Positions 1-6,761 of a DNA stretch of 64,000 nt are shown piece by piece (position 1 is the first letter of the stretch; the number at the start of each line of letters is the position of its first letter). The notes below the pieces were generated by a model, which worked only from the letters and a program-made list of their open reading frames with translations, did no database searches and was not told where the DNA came from. The stretch covers positions 763,501-827,500 of the forward strand of contig NZ_JALGRK010000001.1 of the NCBI RefSeq assembly GCF_023276655.1, given 5' to 3'. The stretch is from Olsenella intestinalis (GTDB lineage: Bacteria > Actinomycetota > Coriobacteriia > Coriobacteriales > Atopobiaceae). The translations under genes and the position numbers were made by a program.

Positions 1-158
1 AGGGGGCGGTAGAGGTAGCGCTCGAGGTCGTCCGCGCAGGTGCCGTCCGCGGCCGCGGCGTGCGGGCAGGCACCGGCGAGGCGCGACTCGATGAGCGGTC
101 TCTTCTCGGCGAGGTAGGAGACGAACGCGGCCGTGTTCGGGGTCTGGGTGTCGCTCAC
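1..158 (-). CDS. Polyprenyl synthetase family protein, N-terminal fragment cut by the window edge
   Basis: Only the first 50 or so codons are inside the window; the rest lies to the left. Reading leftwards from a GTG at 158 gives MSDTQTPNTAAFVSYLAEKR and later a segment ending LERYLYRPL. That matches the start of trans-isoprenyl diphosphate synthases, where a YLYxPL segment precedes the GGKRxRP region, which here would be off the edge. Such enzymes build the C15-C50 chains of quinones and lipid carriers. The start sits 10 bases after the galE stop, with GAGG overlapping that stop, so the gene is probably translated from the galE transcript. Another GTG at 164 is possible. The family call rests on a short stretch and is moderate. 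Confidence 0.55.
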   Translation of the reverse strand, partial: MSDTQTPNTAAFVSYLAEKRPLIESRLAGACPHAAAADGTCADDLERYLYRP

Positions 159-167
159 GGGCACGTC

Positions 168-1223
168 CTAGTCCTCGTAGCCGTTGGGGTTGTTGGACTG
201 CCAGTTCCAGGAGTCGCGGCACATGTCGGCGATGTCGTACTTGGCCTCCCAGCCCATCTCGGCCTTGGCCTTGGAGCAGTCGGCGTAGTTGGCGGTGACG
301 TCGCCGGCGCGGCGCGGGTCGACCTGGTAGGGGAGGTCGCGGCCGCAGGCGGCGGAGAAGGCCTTGATGATCTCGAGGACCGAGGTGCCCTTGCCGGTGC
401 CGAGGTTGAATACCTCGACGCCCTCGCGGCCGTTCATCCAGGCGAGCGCCGCGGCGTGGCCGCTGGCGAGGTCCATCACGTGGATGTAGTCGCGCACGCC
501 GGTGCCGTCGGGCGTGTCGTAGTCGTCGCCGAAGACGTGGACGCACTCGCGCTTGCCGACGGCGACCTGCGCTACGTAGGGCAGAAGGTTGTTGGGGATG
601 CCCTTGGGGTCCTCGCCCATGAGGCCCGAGGGGTGGGCGCCGATGGGGTTGAAGTAGCGGAGAAGGACGACGTTCCACTCGGGGTCCGCCACCGTGAGGT
701 CGGTGAGGATCTGCTCGATCATCCACTTGGTCCAGCCGTAGGGGTTGGTCGCGGGCTTCTTGGGGCTCTTCTCGGTGAGGGGCAGCGCGTCGGGGTCGCC
801 GTAGACGGTCGCCGAGCTCGAGAAGACGATCGACTTGCACCCGTGGTTGCGCATCACGTCGACGAGCGTGAGGGTGTTGCCGAGGTTGTTGGAGTAGTAC
901 TCGACGGGCTTCTGGACGGACTCGCCCACGGCCTTGAAGCCGGCGAAGTGGATGACGCGGTCGATGGCGAACTCGTCAAAGATGGCGTCGAGCGCGGCGC
1001 GATCGTTGACGTCGGCCTTGCGGAAGGCGAGGCGCGAGGCAGCCTCGTCGCCGACGATCTGGCCGATGCGGCCGACGACCTTCTCGCTCGCGTTGGAGAG
1101 GTCGTCGACGATGACGACCTTGTAGCCATCCTCGAGCAGGGCGACCACGGTGTGGCTGCCGATGAAGCCTGCGCCACCGGTGACGAGTACGGTGGTGTCC
1201 TTCGGGTCCTTCTTCTCGCTCAT
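168..1223 (-). CDS. galE: UDP-glucose 4-epimerase
   Basis: The 351-residue cytosolic extended SDR enzyme interconverts UDP-glucose and UDP-galactose (Leloir pathway, wall and capsule precursors). Visible features are the NAD-binding TGGAGFIG at residues 15-22, the SSSATVYG segment near 135-142 that supplies the catalytic Ser/Thr, and YGWTK with Tyr162 and Lys166. The length is normal for GalE. The start is the ATG at 1223, preceded by GAAAGGACC at good spacing; an upstream extension lacks homologous sequence. The partial polyprenyl synthetase follows 10 bases downstream, so the two probably share a transcript. Codons for EKS near residue 150 carry a copy of the window-wide CGAGAAGAGC word (765-774). 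Confidence 0.95.
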   Translation of the reverse strand: MSEKKDPKDTTVLVTGGAGFIGSHTVVALLEDGYKVVIVDDLSNASEKVVGRIGQIVGDEAASRLAFRKADVNDRAALDAIFDEFAIDRVIHFAGFKAVGESVQKPVEYYSNNLGNTLTLVDVMRNHGCKSIVFSSSATVYGDPDALPLTEKSPKKPATNPYGWTKWMIEQILTDLTVADPEWNVVLLRYFNPIGAHPSGLMGEDPKGIPNNLLPYVAQVAVGKRECVHVFGDDYDTPDGTGVRDYIHVMDLASGHAAALAWMNGREGVEVFNLGTGKGTSVLEIIKAFSAACGRDLPYQVDPRRAGDVTANYADCSKAKAEMGWEAKYDIADMCRDSWNWQSNNPNGYED

Positions 1224-1379
1224 GGGGGTCCTTTCGGTTGGTTTGGGCCGCGTGCGCGGCCAACGCACCAGTATACGTGTCTTCTGTGGACGGCAGGTGG
1301 TGGGTGGGGCGTGCGGTCAACGGGTGAGTTCATGCGGCTCCGGGAACGCACGCACGGCGGGTCATGCGTGCATTCGTTC

Positions 1380-1798
1380 AGTAGGGACAACGCCCGCGCC
1401 CCGATGCAGTGGAACGCAACGGACAACGCCGGCTTCACGTCGGGCGAGCCGTGGCTCCCCGTCCATGACGACTTCGCGGGCCAGAACGTCGAGGCGGAGG
1501 AAGCTGACGCGGACTCCGTGCTTTTGTGGTACCGCAGGCTTGCGACCCTGAGGCGCGACCTGCCCGTCCTCGTCGTGGGCGACTACCTCGAGCTCCTCTC
1601 CGAGAGCGAGGAGATCTACGCGTTCGAGCGGGCGTACGGCAGGGAGCGGGCCGTGGTGCTCGCGAACTTTTCCAACAGTGAGGTCTTGTATGACGCGACG
1701 ATCGTCAGGGGATTTGATGTCGCGCTGGCATCGCACGATGCCCCGTGCCCGGGAGGCTGCGCTCGCTCGAGGCGGTCGTGTACGCGGGCGGGAGGTAG
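1380..1798 (+). pseudogene. Remnant of a GH13 oligo-1,6-glucosidase-type gene (5'-truncated, frameshifted)
   Basis: Translation from 1380 gives SRDNARAPMQWNATDNAGF and then segments such as SVLLWYRRLATLRRDLPV and YGRERAVVLANFSN. These are typical of the C-terminal third of GH13 alpha-glucosidases (oligo-1,6-glucosidase, trehalose-6-phosphate hydrolase, dextran glucosidase). The catalytic barrel that should precede this is absent upstream of 1380. Near 1715-1740 the frame shifts: the usual C-terminal ending reappears as GRLRSLEAVVYAGG in a frame one step over and stops at 1796-1798. No credible start or ribosome site is present. This is a decayed relic left by a deletion, probably of a larger sugar-utilisation locus next to galE. 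Confidence 0.8.
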
Positions 1799-2228
1799 CC
1801 CCGCCTTTCGTGCGTTCCGCGATAATTGCGGTATTGCATATTCTTTGCAGCTATCTGCGGCGATGCCGATGTTTATGCGTCCTGATTACGCCCCTCCCTC
1901 CTGAGGGTGTCCTGGAGGGACGTCTGGTGCGCAAAAACCATGCTCCGTGGCAAGCTAACGCGCGGCCTTGCCAGGAGGCTGCTTTGCGTATGTGCATAGT
2001 TCTTCGCTTGTATATGGGAGTTCGTGGATCCTTATGCAGTGCCAGGCGACGCGGGCGGTATGCAGTCGCTATAACCTTGCCACGGGGCGCCCGAATTGCG
2101 CGTCCGCCCTCCGAATCTTTCCACGGAGGCATGCTTTTGCACCGTTCGCGCGACCCCCGAAGCCCGTATCATGTGGCTACGTGCACGAGGGGCGCCGGCG
2201 CCTCGAGAGCGACCTGGGGAGGAGCCAC
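1799..2228. other. Intergenic stretch without a recognised gene
   Basis: About 430 bases with visibly higher A+T than the neighbours and no codon bias or ribosome site supporting a gene. It holds a 7-bp inverted repeat (TCCCTCC at 1895-1901 with GGAGGGA at 1914-1920) and presumably the promoter of the aldo/keto reductase. It may include further decayed sequence from the glucosidase deletion. No RNA gene was recognised. Confidence 0.5.
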
Positions 2229-3416
2229 ATGCAGGAGATGCAGTATCGCCACGATCGTACGGGCGAGCCCGTCTCGATTCTGGGCTTCGGCTGCATGCGC
2301 TTTGCGCGCAAGGGGCCGCGCATCGACCTCGAGGAGACCGAGCGCCAGATACTGCGCGCCATCGAACTGGGCGTGAACTACTTCGACACCGCCTACATCT
2401 ACCCCGGGAGCGAGGACGCGCTCGGTCGCATCCTCGAGAAGAACGGCGTGCGTGACAAGGTGCGCATCGCCACGAAGCTGCCCCAGTACCTCATCAAGGG
2501 CGCGGGCGCGATCGACCGCTACTTCGAGGAGCAGCTCCAGCGCCTCAGGACCGATCACGTCGACTTCTATCTCATGCACATGCTGACCGACATCGCGGCG
2601 TGGGAGAAGCTCGTCGCGCTTGGCATCGAGGACTGGATCGCGCGCAAGAAGGAGTCGGGCCAGATCGGCCAGATCGGCTTCTCGTTCCACGGCAACACCG
2701 CCATGTTCAAGCAGGTGCTCGCCGCCTACGACTGGGACTTCTGCCAGATCCAGTACAACTACCTCGACGAGACGTCTCAGGCCGGGCGCGAGGGCCTGCA
2801 TGCGGCCGCCGAGCGCAACATCCCCGTCATCATCATGGAGCCGCTGCGCGGCGGCACGCTGGCCACGCGCCTGCCGTCCGGCGCGGCGCGCGCAATCGCC
2901 GACGACGCGCACGGCTGGACCCCGGCCGAGCTCGCCCTGCGCTGGCTGTGGGATCAGCCCCAGGTGACCTGCGTGCTCTCGGGCATGAACTCGATCGAGA
3001 TGCTGGAGGAGAACTGCCGCGTCGCCTCGAGCTGCGAGGCCGGGTCCTTCGGCCGAGAAGAGCTTGCCCTCGTGGCCGACGTGCGCGAGCGGATCCTCGC
3101 CGCTACCAAGGTGGGCTGCACCGGCTGCCGCTACTGCCAGCCGTGTCCCGTGGGAATCGACATCCCCGCGCTCTTCAGCGCGTGGAATATGATGGCGACC
3201 GACGGCAAGGCGCACGCTCGCCACGTCTACCTGCAAACCGTGGGCCTGCAGAGGGACCCGGCGTTCGCGAGCGCGTGCGTGAGGTGCGGCACGTGCGAGT
3301 CGCACTGCCCGCAGCACATCCCCATCCGCGAGAAGATCCAGGAGGCCGACCGCGCCCTGCGTCCGTTGCCCGACCGCATCGCCGGGGCCGTGGGCAGGTG
3401 GTGGGCCCTGAGGTAG
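2229..3416 (+). CDS. Aldo/keto reductase with C-terminal 2x[4Fe-4S] ferredoxin-like domain
   Basis: The 395-residue predicted oxidoreductase has an N-terminal aldo/keto reductase barrel (about 1-280). This opens with SILGFGCMRF and contains the NYFDTAYIYPGSE segment that carries the catalytic Asp/Tyr region. A C-terminal bacterial-ferredoxin-like module follows, with C297-x2-C-x2-C-x3-C (CTGCRYCQPCPVG) and a second CVRCGTCESHCP cluster. This architecture is common in anaerobes; the substrate is unknown, and electron transfer from the clusters to the barrel is inferred. ATG 2229 has GGGGAGGAG upstream; a second ATG at 2238 has worse spacing. It converges on the serine hydrolase with only 16 bases between the stops. 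A CGAGAAGAGC copy lies at 3054-3063 in the codons for REEL. Confidence 0.88.
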   Translation: MQEMQYRHDRTGEPVSILGFGCMRFARKGPRIDLEETERQILRAIELGVNYFDTAYIYPGSEDALGRILEKNGVRDKVRIATKLPQYLIKGAGAIDRYFEEQLQRLRTDHVDFYLMHMLTDIAAWEKLVALGIEDWIARKKESGQIGQIGFSFHGNTAMFKQVLAAYDWDFCQIQYNYLDETSQAGREGLHAAAERNIPVIIMEPLRGGTLATRLPSGAARAIADDAHGWTPAELALRWLWDQPQVTCVLSGMNSIEMLEENCRVASSCEAGSFGREELALVADVRERILAATKVGCTGCRYCQPCPVGIDIPALFSAWNMMATDGKAHARHVYLQTVGLQRDPAFASACVRCGTCESHCPQHIPIREKIQEADRALRPLPDRIAGAVGRWWALR

Positions 3417-3432
3417 GCCGCCCCGCCGCTTC

Positions 3433-4560
3433 CTACGAGAGCTCCGTGCCCTCCCAGTCCAGCAGCGCCGAGCTGCCGCCGCACATCTTTCCGTGCGCCG
3501 CGTTGAGCGCGTCGACCACGCCCATCAGGGCGTCGAAGTCGCCGGGTGCGTCGCTCAGGACGGCCACGACGTAGTCGCCGCAGTCGGAGCGCACGAGCCC
3601 GCAGTCGCAGGTGGAGGGCGCGGAGTCCTCACCGTCGAAGCCGTAGTACCAGCCGGGCTTCGACCAGACCGTGTAGCGGTCGCGCATGAGCCCGCCCAGG
3701 CAGGAGTTGTGCGTCTGCGAGAGGCAGTCCGCCAGGAAGGAGGAGCCGGGCTCGTCCGACGTGCAGAAGCGCGCGGTCTCCTTCCAGCATGACAGCATGC
3801 CCGCCGCGGTCATGGTGGGGTAGTTCTTGTACGCGGCCTGGCTCGCCGACTCGGGCGCGAAGCGCCCCATCCACGCGGCGTAGTCGTCATAGCCGTAGCC
3901 CGCGATCAGCGAGCGGAAGGCGTCGTTGTCGGAGTTGACGAGGCAGTTCTCGATCGTGGGGCCCGACGCCGCCACGGCCGCGTCGCCGCCCTGCTCGATC
4001 ACCATCGTGCAGTAGACCGCCTTTACCGAGCTCGCGGGGTAGAAGATCTCGTTCGTCCCATAGGAGAGCGTGCGCCCGGTCGAAAGGTCCTCGAGCGCGA
4101 AGCCCAGGCGATAGCCGCCCTCGCGAAAGCCGCGCACGACGTCGTCGAGGCGGTGCGCGCTCGTGGTGCCCGCGAATCCCTCGGGCGCGACGACGTGCAC
4201 GCCGGCGTCGCTCGTGACCTCGGCGGTGGGGGCACCCGCGTCGAAGGGCGAGTCGTCCTCGACGAGCGCGGGTCGCTGCGGCGCATCGGGCGTCGCGCTC
4301 GCCCCCGCGGCAGCGGTCGCGGTGGCGCTCGCGTCGGGCGCCGACGCCTCGCGCACCTGGGGCTGCGACGCGGCCTCCTGACTGGCGTGGGTCGTGAGCG
4401 GGCTGGCGGGCGAGAGGAGATAGGCCACGGCCGCCAGCCCTATCGCGGCGACGCAGGCCACGGCCACGGCTGCGACCCTCGGGGCGCGGCTCTTCTCGGC
4501 GGCGCCCGTGGCGTCGTCCGCGGCGGCGTGGCGGGCGGTCGTGTCGTGCTTGTCGCTCAT
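3433..4560 (-). CDS. Membrane-anchored serine hydrolase, class A beta-lactamase-like fold
   Basis: The protein has 375 residues. A basic cytoplasmic tail is followed by one hydrophobic segment (about 29-50, VAAVAVACVAAIGLAAVAYL), an Ala/Thr/Pro-rich linker and a penicillin-recognising domain outside the cell. The three active-site signatures are present in variant form: SxxK as SSVK in the segment FYPASSVKAVY, SDN as NSDNDAF, and KPG in place of KTG (SKPGWYYG). This fits a D-Ala-D-Ala-directed or beta-lactamase-like hydrolase; activity is not proven. The start at 4560 has GAAAGGACC upstream. The tail codons AEKSR carry a copy of CGAGAAGAGC (4489-4500 region). Confidence 0.8.
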   Translation of the reverse strand: MSDKHDTTARHAAADDATGAAEKSRAPRVAAVAVACVAAIGLAAVAYLLSPASPLTTHASQEAASQPQVREASAPDASATATAAAGASATPDAPQRPALVEDDSPFDAGAPTAEVTSDAGVHVVAPEGFAGTTSAHRLDDVVRGFREGGYRLGFALEDLSTGRTLSYGTNEIFYPASSVKAVYCTMVIEQGGDAAVAASGPTIENCLVNSDNDAFRSLIAGYGYDDYAAWMGRFAPESASQAAYKNYPTMTAAGMLSCWKETARFCTSDEPGSSFLADCLSQTHNSCLGGLMRDRYTVWSKPGWYYGFDGEDSAPSTCDCGLVRSDCGDYVVAVLSDAPGDFDALMGVVDALNAAHGKMCGGSSALLDWEGTELS

Positions 4561-4656
4561 GTGGCTTCGGTCCTTTCGCGCGGGCGGGCGCGCTCGTCTC
4601 ATATGATGGGGAAGCACATTCTATACGCGGGGGCGGCCCCGTGCAGGGGAGGGAAC

Positions 4657-5943
4657 ATGTCAGACGGCGAGACGCAGACGGCCGGGCGCGGCGCGGTCGC
4701 GGCGCTGCCCATGCGGCTGCTTGCGCCCGCGGGCGGCCCCGAGCAGCTCGCGCAGGCCATTCACTTTGGCGCCGACGAGGTCTACCTGGCCGGCGATCGC
4801 TGGGGCATGCGGTCGCGCAGCAGGAACTTCTCGCGAGAGGAGCTTGCGGCCGCGGTCGAGGCGGCGCACGGGGCGGGCGTGTCGGTGCACGTGACGCTCA
4901 ACACGCTCATGCGCGACGCCGACGTCGACAAGCTGCCCGACTACCTGCACTTCCTGAACGACGTCGGCGTCGACGCGGCGATCGTGGCCGACCTGGGCGC
5001 CATGGGGCTCGTGCGCTCGGAGGCACCCGACGTCGAGATCCACGCGTCCACCCAGACGTCGATCATGAACGCCCGCGCCGCCGAGGCCTACGCCCGCCTG
5101 GGCGCCCGCCGCCTCGTGCTCGCGCGTGAGATGAGCATCGCCGAGGTGGCCGAGCTGCGCCGCCGCGTCTCGCGCGAGCTCGAGATCGAGGTCTTCGCGC
5201 ACGGGTCGATGTGCATGGCCGTCTCGGGCCGCTGCCTGCTGTCGAGCGAGCTCGTGGGGCGCGAGCGCTCGGCCAACTTCGGCGCGTGCACGCAGCCGTG
5301 CCGCTGGGGCTGGACGCTCGTGGAGGAGTCGCGCCCCGACGAGCGCCGCATGCCGCTCGAGTCCGACGACCAGTGGAGCTACATCCTCTCGTCCAACGAC
5401 CTCTGCATGCTGGACCACCTGGGCGAGCTCGCCGACGCCGGCGTCGACGCGATCAAGCTCGAGGGTCGCGCGAAGGGCTCCTACTACACGGCCTGCGTGA
5501 CCAACGCCTACCGCCACGTGCTCGACGGCGAGCCGGCCGCGCGCTGGGCCAGCGAGCTCGACGCCGTGAGCCACCGCCCCTACTCGACGGGCTTCTTCTT
5601 CGGCAACCCCACGCAGAACCCCGGTCGCGTGGACTACGCGCGCGACCGCCTGATGGTCGCCACGGTCGAGCGCTGCGAGGCCGCGCCGGACGCCGCGCCT
5701 GACGGGGGAGGCGCGTTCGTCGCCGAGGTGCTCTGCCGCAACAAGGCGCGCGCGGGCGAGACCCTGCAGGTGCTCTCCGCCCACGAGCCCATCCGCGAGT
5801 GCGCGCTTGCCGGCCTCGAGCACTATGATGCGGACGAGCAGAGCTGGCATCCCGCGCAGGAGCTCTCTCGTGCCATGGAGCGCTATCGCGTGCTGCTGCC
5901 CTTCGCCGTGGAGCCGTTCGACATCCTCTGCCTCAAGGCGTAG
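4657..5943 (+). CDS. Peptidase U32 family protein (YegQ/TrhP-like)
   Basis: The 428-residue cytosolic protein is of the U32 family. Characterised members act in tRNA or rRNA hydroxylation (TrhP, RlhA) rather than as true proteases. The N-terminal barrel begins LLAPAGGPEQLAQAIHFGAD. The family signature EIEVFAHGSMCMAVSGRC is near residue 180-197, followed by the conserved GACTQPCR cysteines that may hold a cluster or metal. A C-terminal beta domain follows HRPYSTGFFFG. ATG 4657 has GGGGAGGG upstream. It is divergent from the serine hydrolase and convergent with the arsR-like gene. The exact substrate cannot be read from sequence. Confidence 0.88.
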   Translation: MSDGETQTAGRGAVAALPMRLLAPAGGPEQLAQAIHFGADEVYLAGDRWGMRSRSRNFSREELAAAVEAAHGAGVSVHVTLNTLMRDADVDKLPDYLHFLNDVGVDAAIVADLGAMGLVRSEAPDVEIHASTQTSIMNARAAEAYARLGARRLVLAREMSIAEVAELRRRVSRELEIEVFAHGSMCMAVSGRCLLSSELVGRERSANFGACTQPCRWGWTLVEESRPDERRMPLESDDQWSYILSSNDLCMLDHLGELADAGVDAIKLEGRAKGSYYTACVTNAYRHVLDGEPAARWASELDAVSHRPYSTGFFFGNPTQNPGRVDYARDRLMVATVERCEAAPDAAPDGGGAFVAEVLCRNKARAGETLQVLSAHEPIRECALAGLEHYDADEQSWHPAQELSRAMERYRVLLPFAVEPFDILCLKA

Positions 5944-5961
5944 CCGCGCCGCCGGGCGCGG
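5944..5961. terminator. Short GC hairpin between convergent genes
   Basis: CCGCGCC at 5944-5950 pairs with GGCGCGG at 5955-5961 around a 4-base loop, directly after the U32 stop and before the ArsR stop. There is no T tract, so it is only a possible bidirectional terminator. Confidence 0.4.
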
Positions 5962-5964
5962 GCG

Positions 5965-6279
5965 CTAGGCCTCGGGGCACTCGACTTTGAGCACCTGCTC
6001 GACCACGTGGTGGAGCAGGTCGCAGCGCTCGCCGGCGGACACGCGGTAGCGCATCTCGCGCCCGTCGCGCCTCGCCGACACGAGTCCCGTGTCGCGAAGC
6101 GCCCGCAGGTGGTGCGAGACCGCGGGGCTCGTCATGTCCATGCGCTCCGCCACGGCCGCGACGCTCAGCTCCTCGTGGCAGAGGGTCCAGAAGATCCTGA
6201 GGCGGGTCGCGTCGCCCAGGAGGCGGAAGTCGTCGGCGGCGGCCTCGAGGGTCTCGGGCGTTGGGTTGTGTGCGGCCAT
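5965..6279 (-). CDS. ArsR/SmtB-family metal-responsive repressor
   Basis: The 104-residue winged-helix protein has helix-turn-helix ELSVAAVAERMDMTSPAVSH and wing RRDGREMRYRV. The alpha3 position that holds Cys in ArsR/CadC is Ser here. The C-terminal helix reads CDLLHHVVEQVLKVECPEA, with Asp, His and Glu residues in a spacing loosely like the alpha5 zinc site of SmtB/CzrA, so a Zn/Cd-type sensor is likelier than an arsenic one (inference). The start is ATG 6279 with GAAAGGAG; longer upstream reading has no family match. It is divergent from the HMA protein and P1B ATPase it presumably represses. Two palindromic candidate operators flank the HMA gene. Confidence 0.85.
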   Translation of the reverse strand: MAAHNPTPETLEAAADDFRLLGDATRLRIFWTLCHEELSVAAVAERMDMTSPAVSHHLRALRDTGLVSARRDGREMRYRVSAGERCDLLHHVVEQVLKVECPEA

Positions 6280-6399
6280 GGGGACGGCTCCTTTCTCGCG
6301 CGTCGTCCGCACGTGCGGCGGCTGGGTTGGCCCGACCGTTTGCGGACGACTCTCCTCTTGCTTGACATTGGCTCTTCTCGTCCTAGTATAATGTGCATC

Positions 6400-6417
6400 A
6401 TTAAACATATGCTTAAT
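6400..6417. promoter_or_regulatory. Candidate ArsR-family operator 1
   Basis: ATTAAACATATGCTTAAT is an 18-base near-perfect palindrome (ATTAA-N-CATATG-N-TTAAT) in an unusually A+T-rich part of the divergent arsR/HMA promoter region. Size, composition and place match SmtB/ArsR operators. It shares the core ATATGCT with a second palindrome before the ATPase. Confidence 0.6.
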
Positions 6418-6466
6418 AGTTAGCAGCTGACCGACGAACGGCGGCAGCTGCGGAAGGGGAGTGGGC

Positions 6467-6685
6467 ATGAGGAAGAGCTATCCCATCGAGGTGGACTGCG
6501 CGAACTGCGCGAACCTCATGGAGGTCGAGGCCAACAAGGTCGCGGGCGTCAAGAAGGCCACCGTCAACTTCATGATGCTCAAGATGACGGTCAAGTTCGA
6601 GGAGGGGGCCGACCCCGCTCAGGTCATGCCCGAGGTGCTGACCGCGTGCAAGGGCGTCGAGCCGGACTGCTCGATCGAGTTCTAG
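6467..6685 (+). CDS. Stand-alone heavy-metal-associated (HMA) domain protein
   Basis: The 72-residue protein has the ferredoxin-like HMA fold: YPIEVDCANCANLMEVEANK supplies the CxxC metal site (Cys-Ala-Asn-Cys), followed by VAGVKKATVNFMMLKMTVKF typical of the second strand and helix. It most likely binds Zn, Cd or Cu and hands it to the ATPase 77 bases downstream, which lacks its own N-terminal HMA domain. The ATG at 6467 follows AAGGGGAG; a GTG at 6461 is a weaker alternative. The gene presumably shares control with the ATPase under the adjacent ArsR repressor. Confidence 0.85.
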   Translation: MRKSYPIEVDCANCANLMEVEANKVAGVKKATVNFMMLKMTVKFEEGADPAQVMPEVLTACKGVEPDCSIEF

Positions 6686-6724
6686 GGGAGCCGCGGTCGC
6701 GCGGCGCTGTGTTGTGCAGGGTAT

Positions 6725-6740
6725 ATGAAGATATGCTCAT
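6725..6740. promoter_or_regulatory. Candidate ArsR-family operator 2, before the P1B ATPase
   Basis: ATGAAGATATGCTCAT has ATGA/TCAT arms and an AT core, 12 of 16 positions symmetric, and shares ATATGCT with the palindrome at 6400-6417. It lies 22 bases before the ATPase start, which suggests a separate repressed promoter for the ATPase. Confidence 0.5.
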
Positions 6741-6761
6741 AAGATTGATTGGAGTCGTGGG

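Noticed and set aside
60-1904. A long rightward frame across galE and the glucosidase remnant
   Set aside because: Its first two-thirds are antisense to galE; only the part from 1380 resembles a protein, and that part is a truncated, frameshifted relic.
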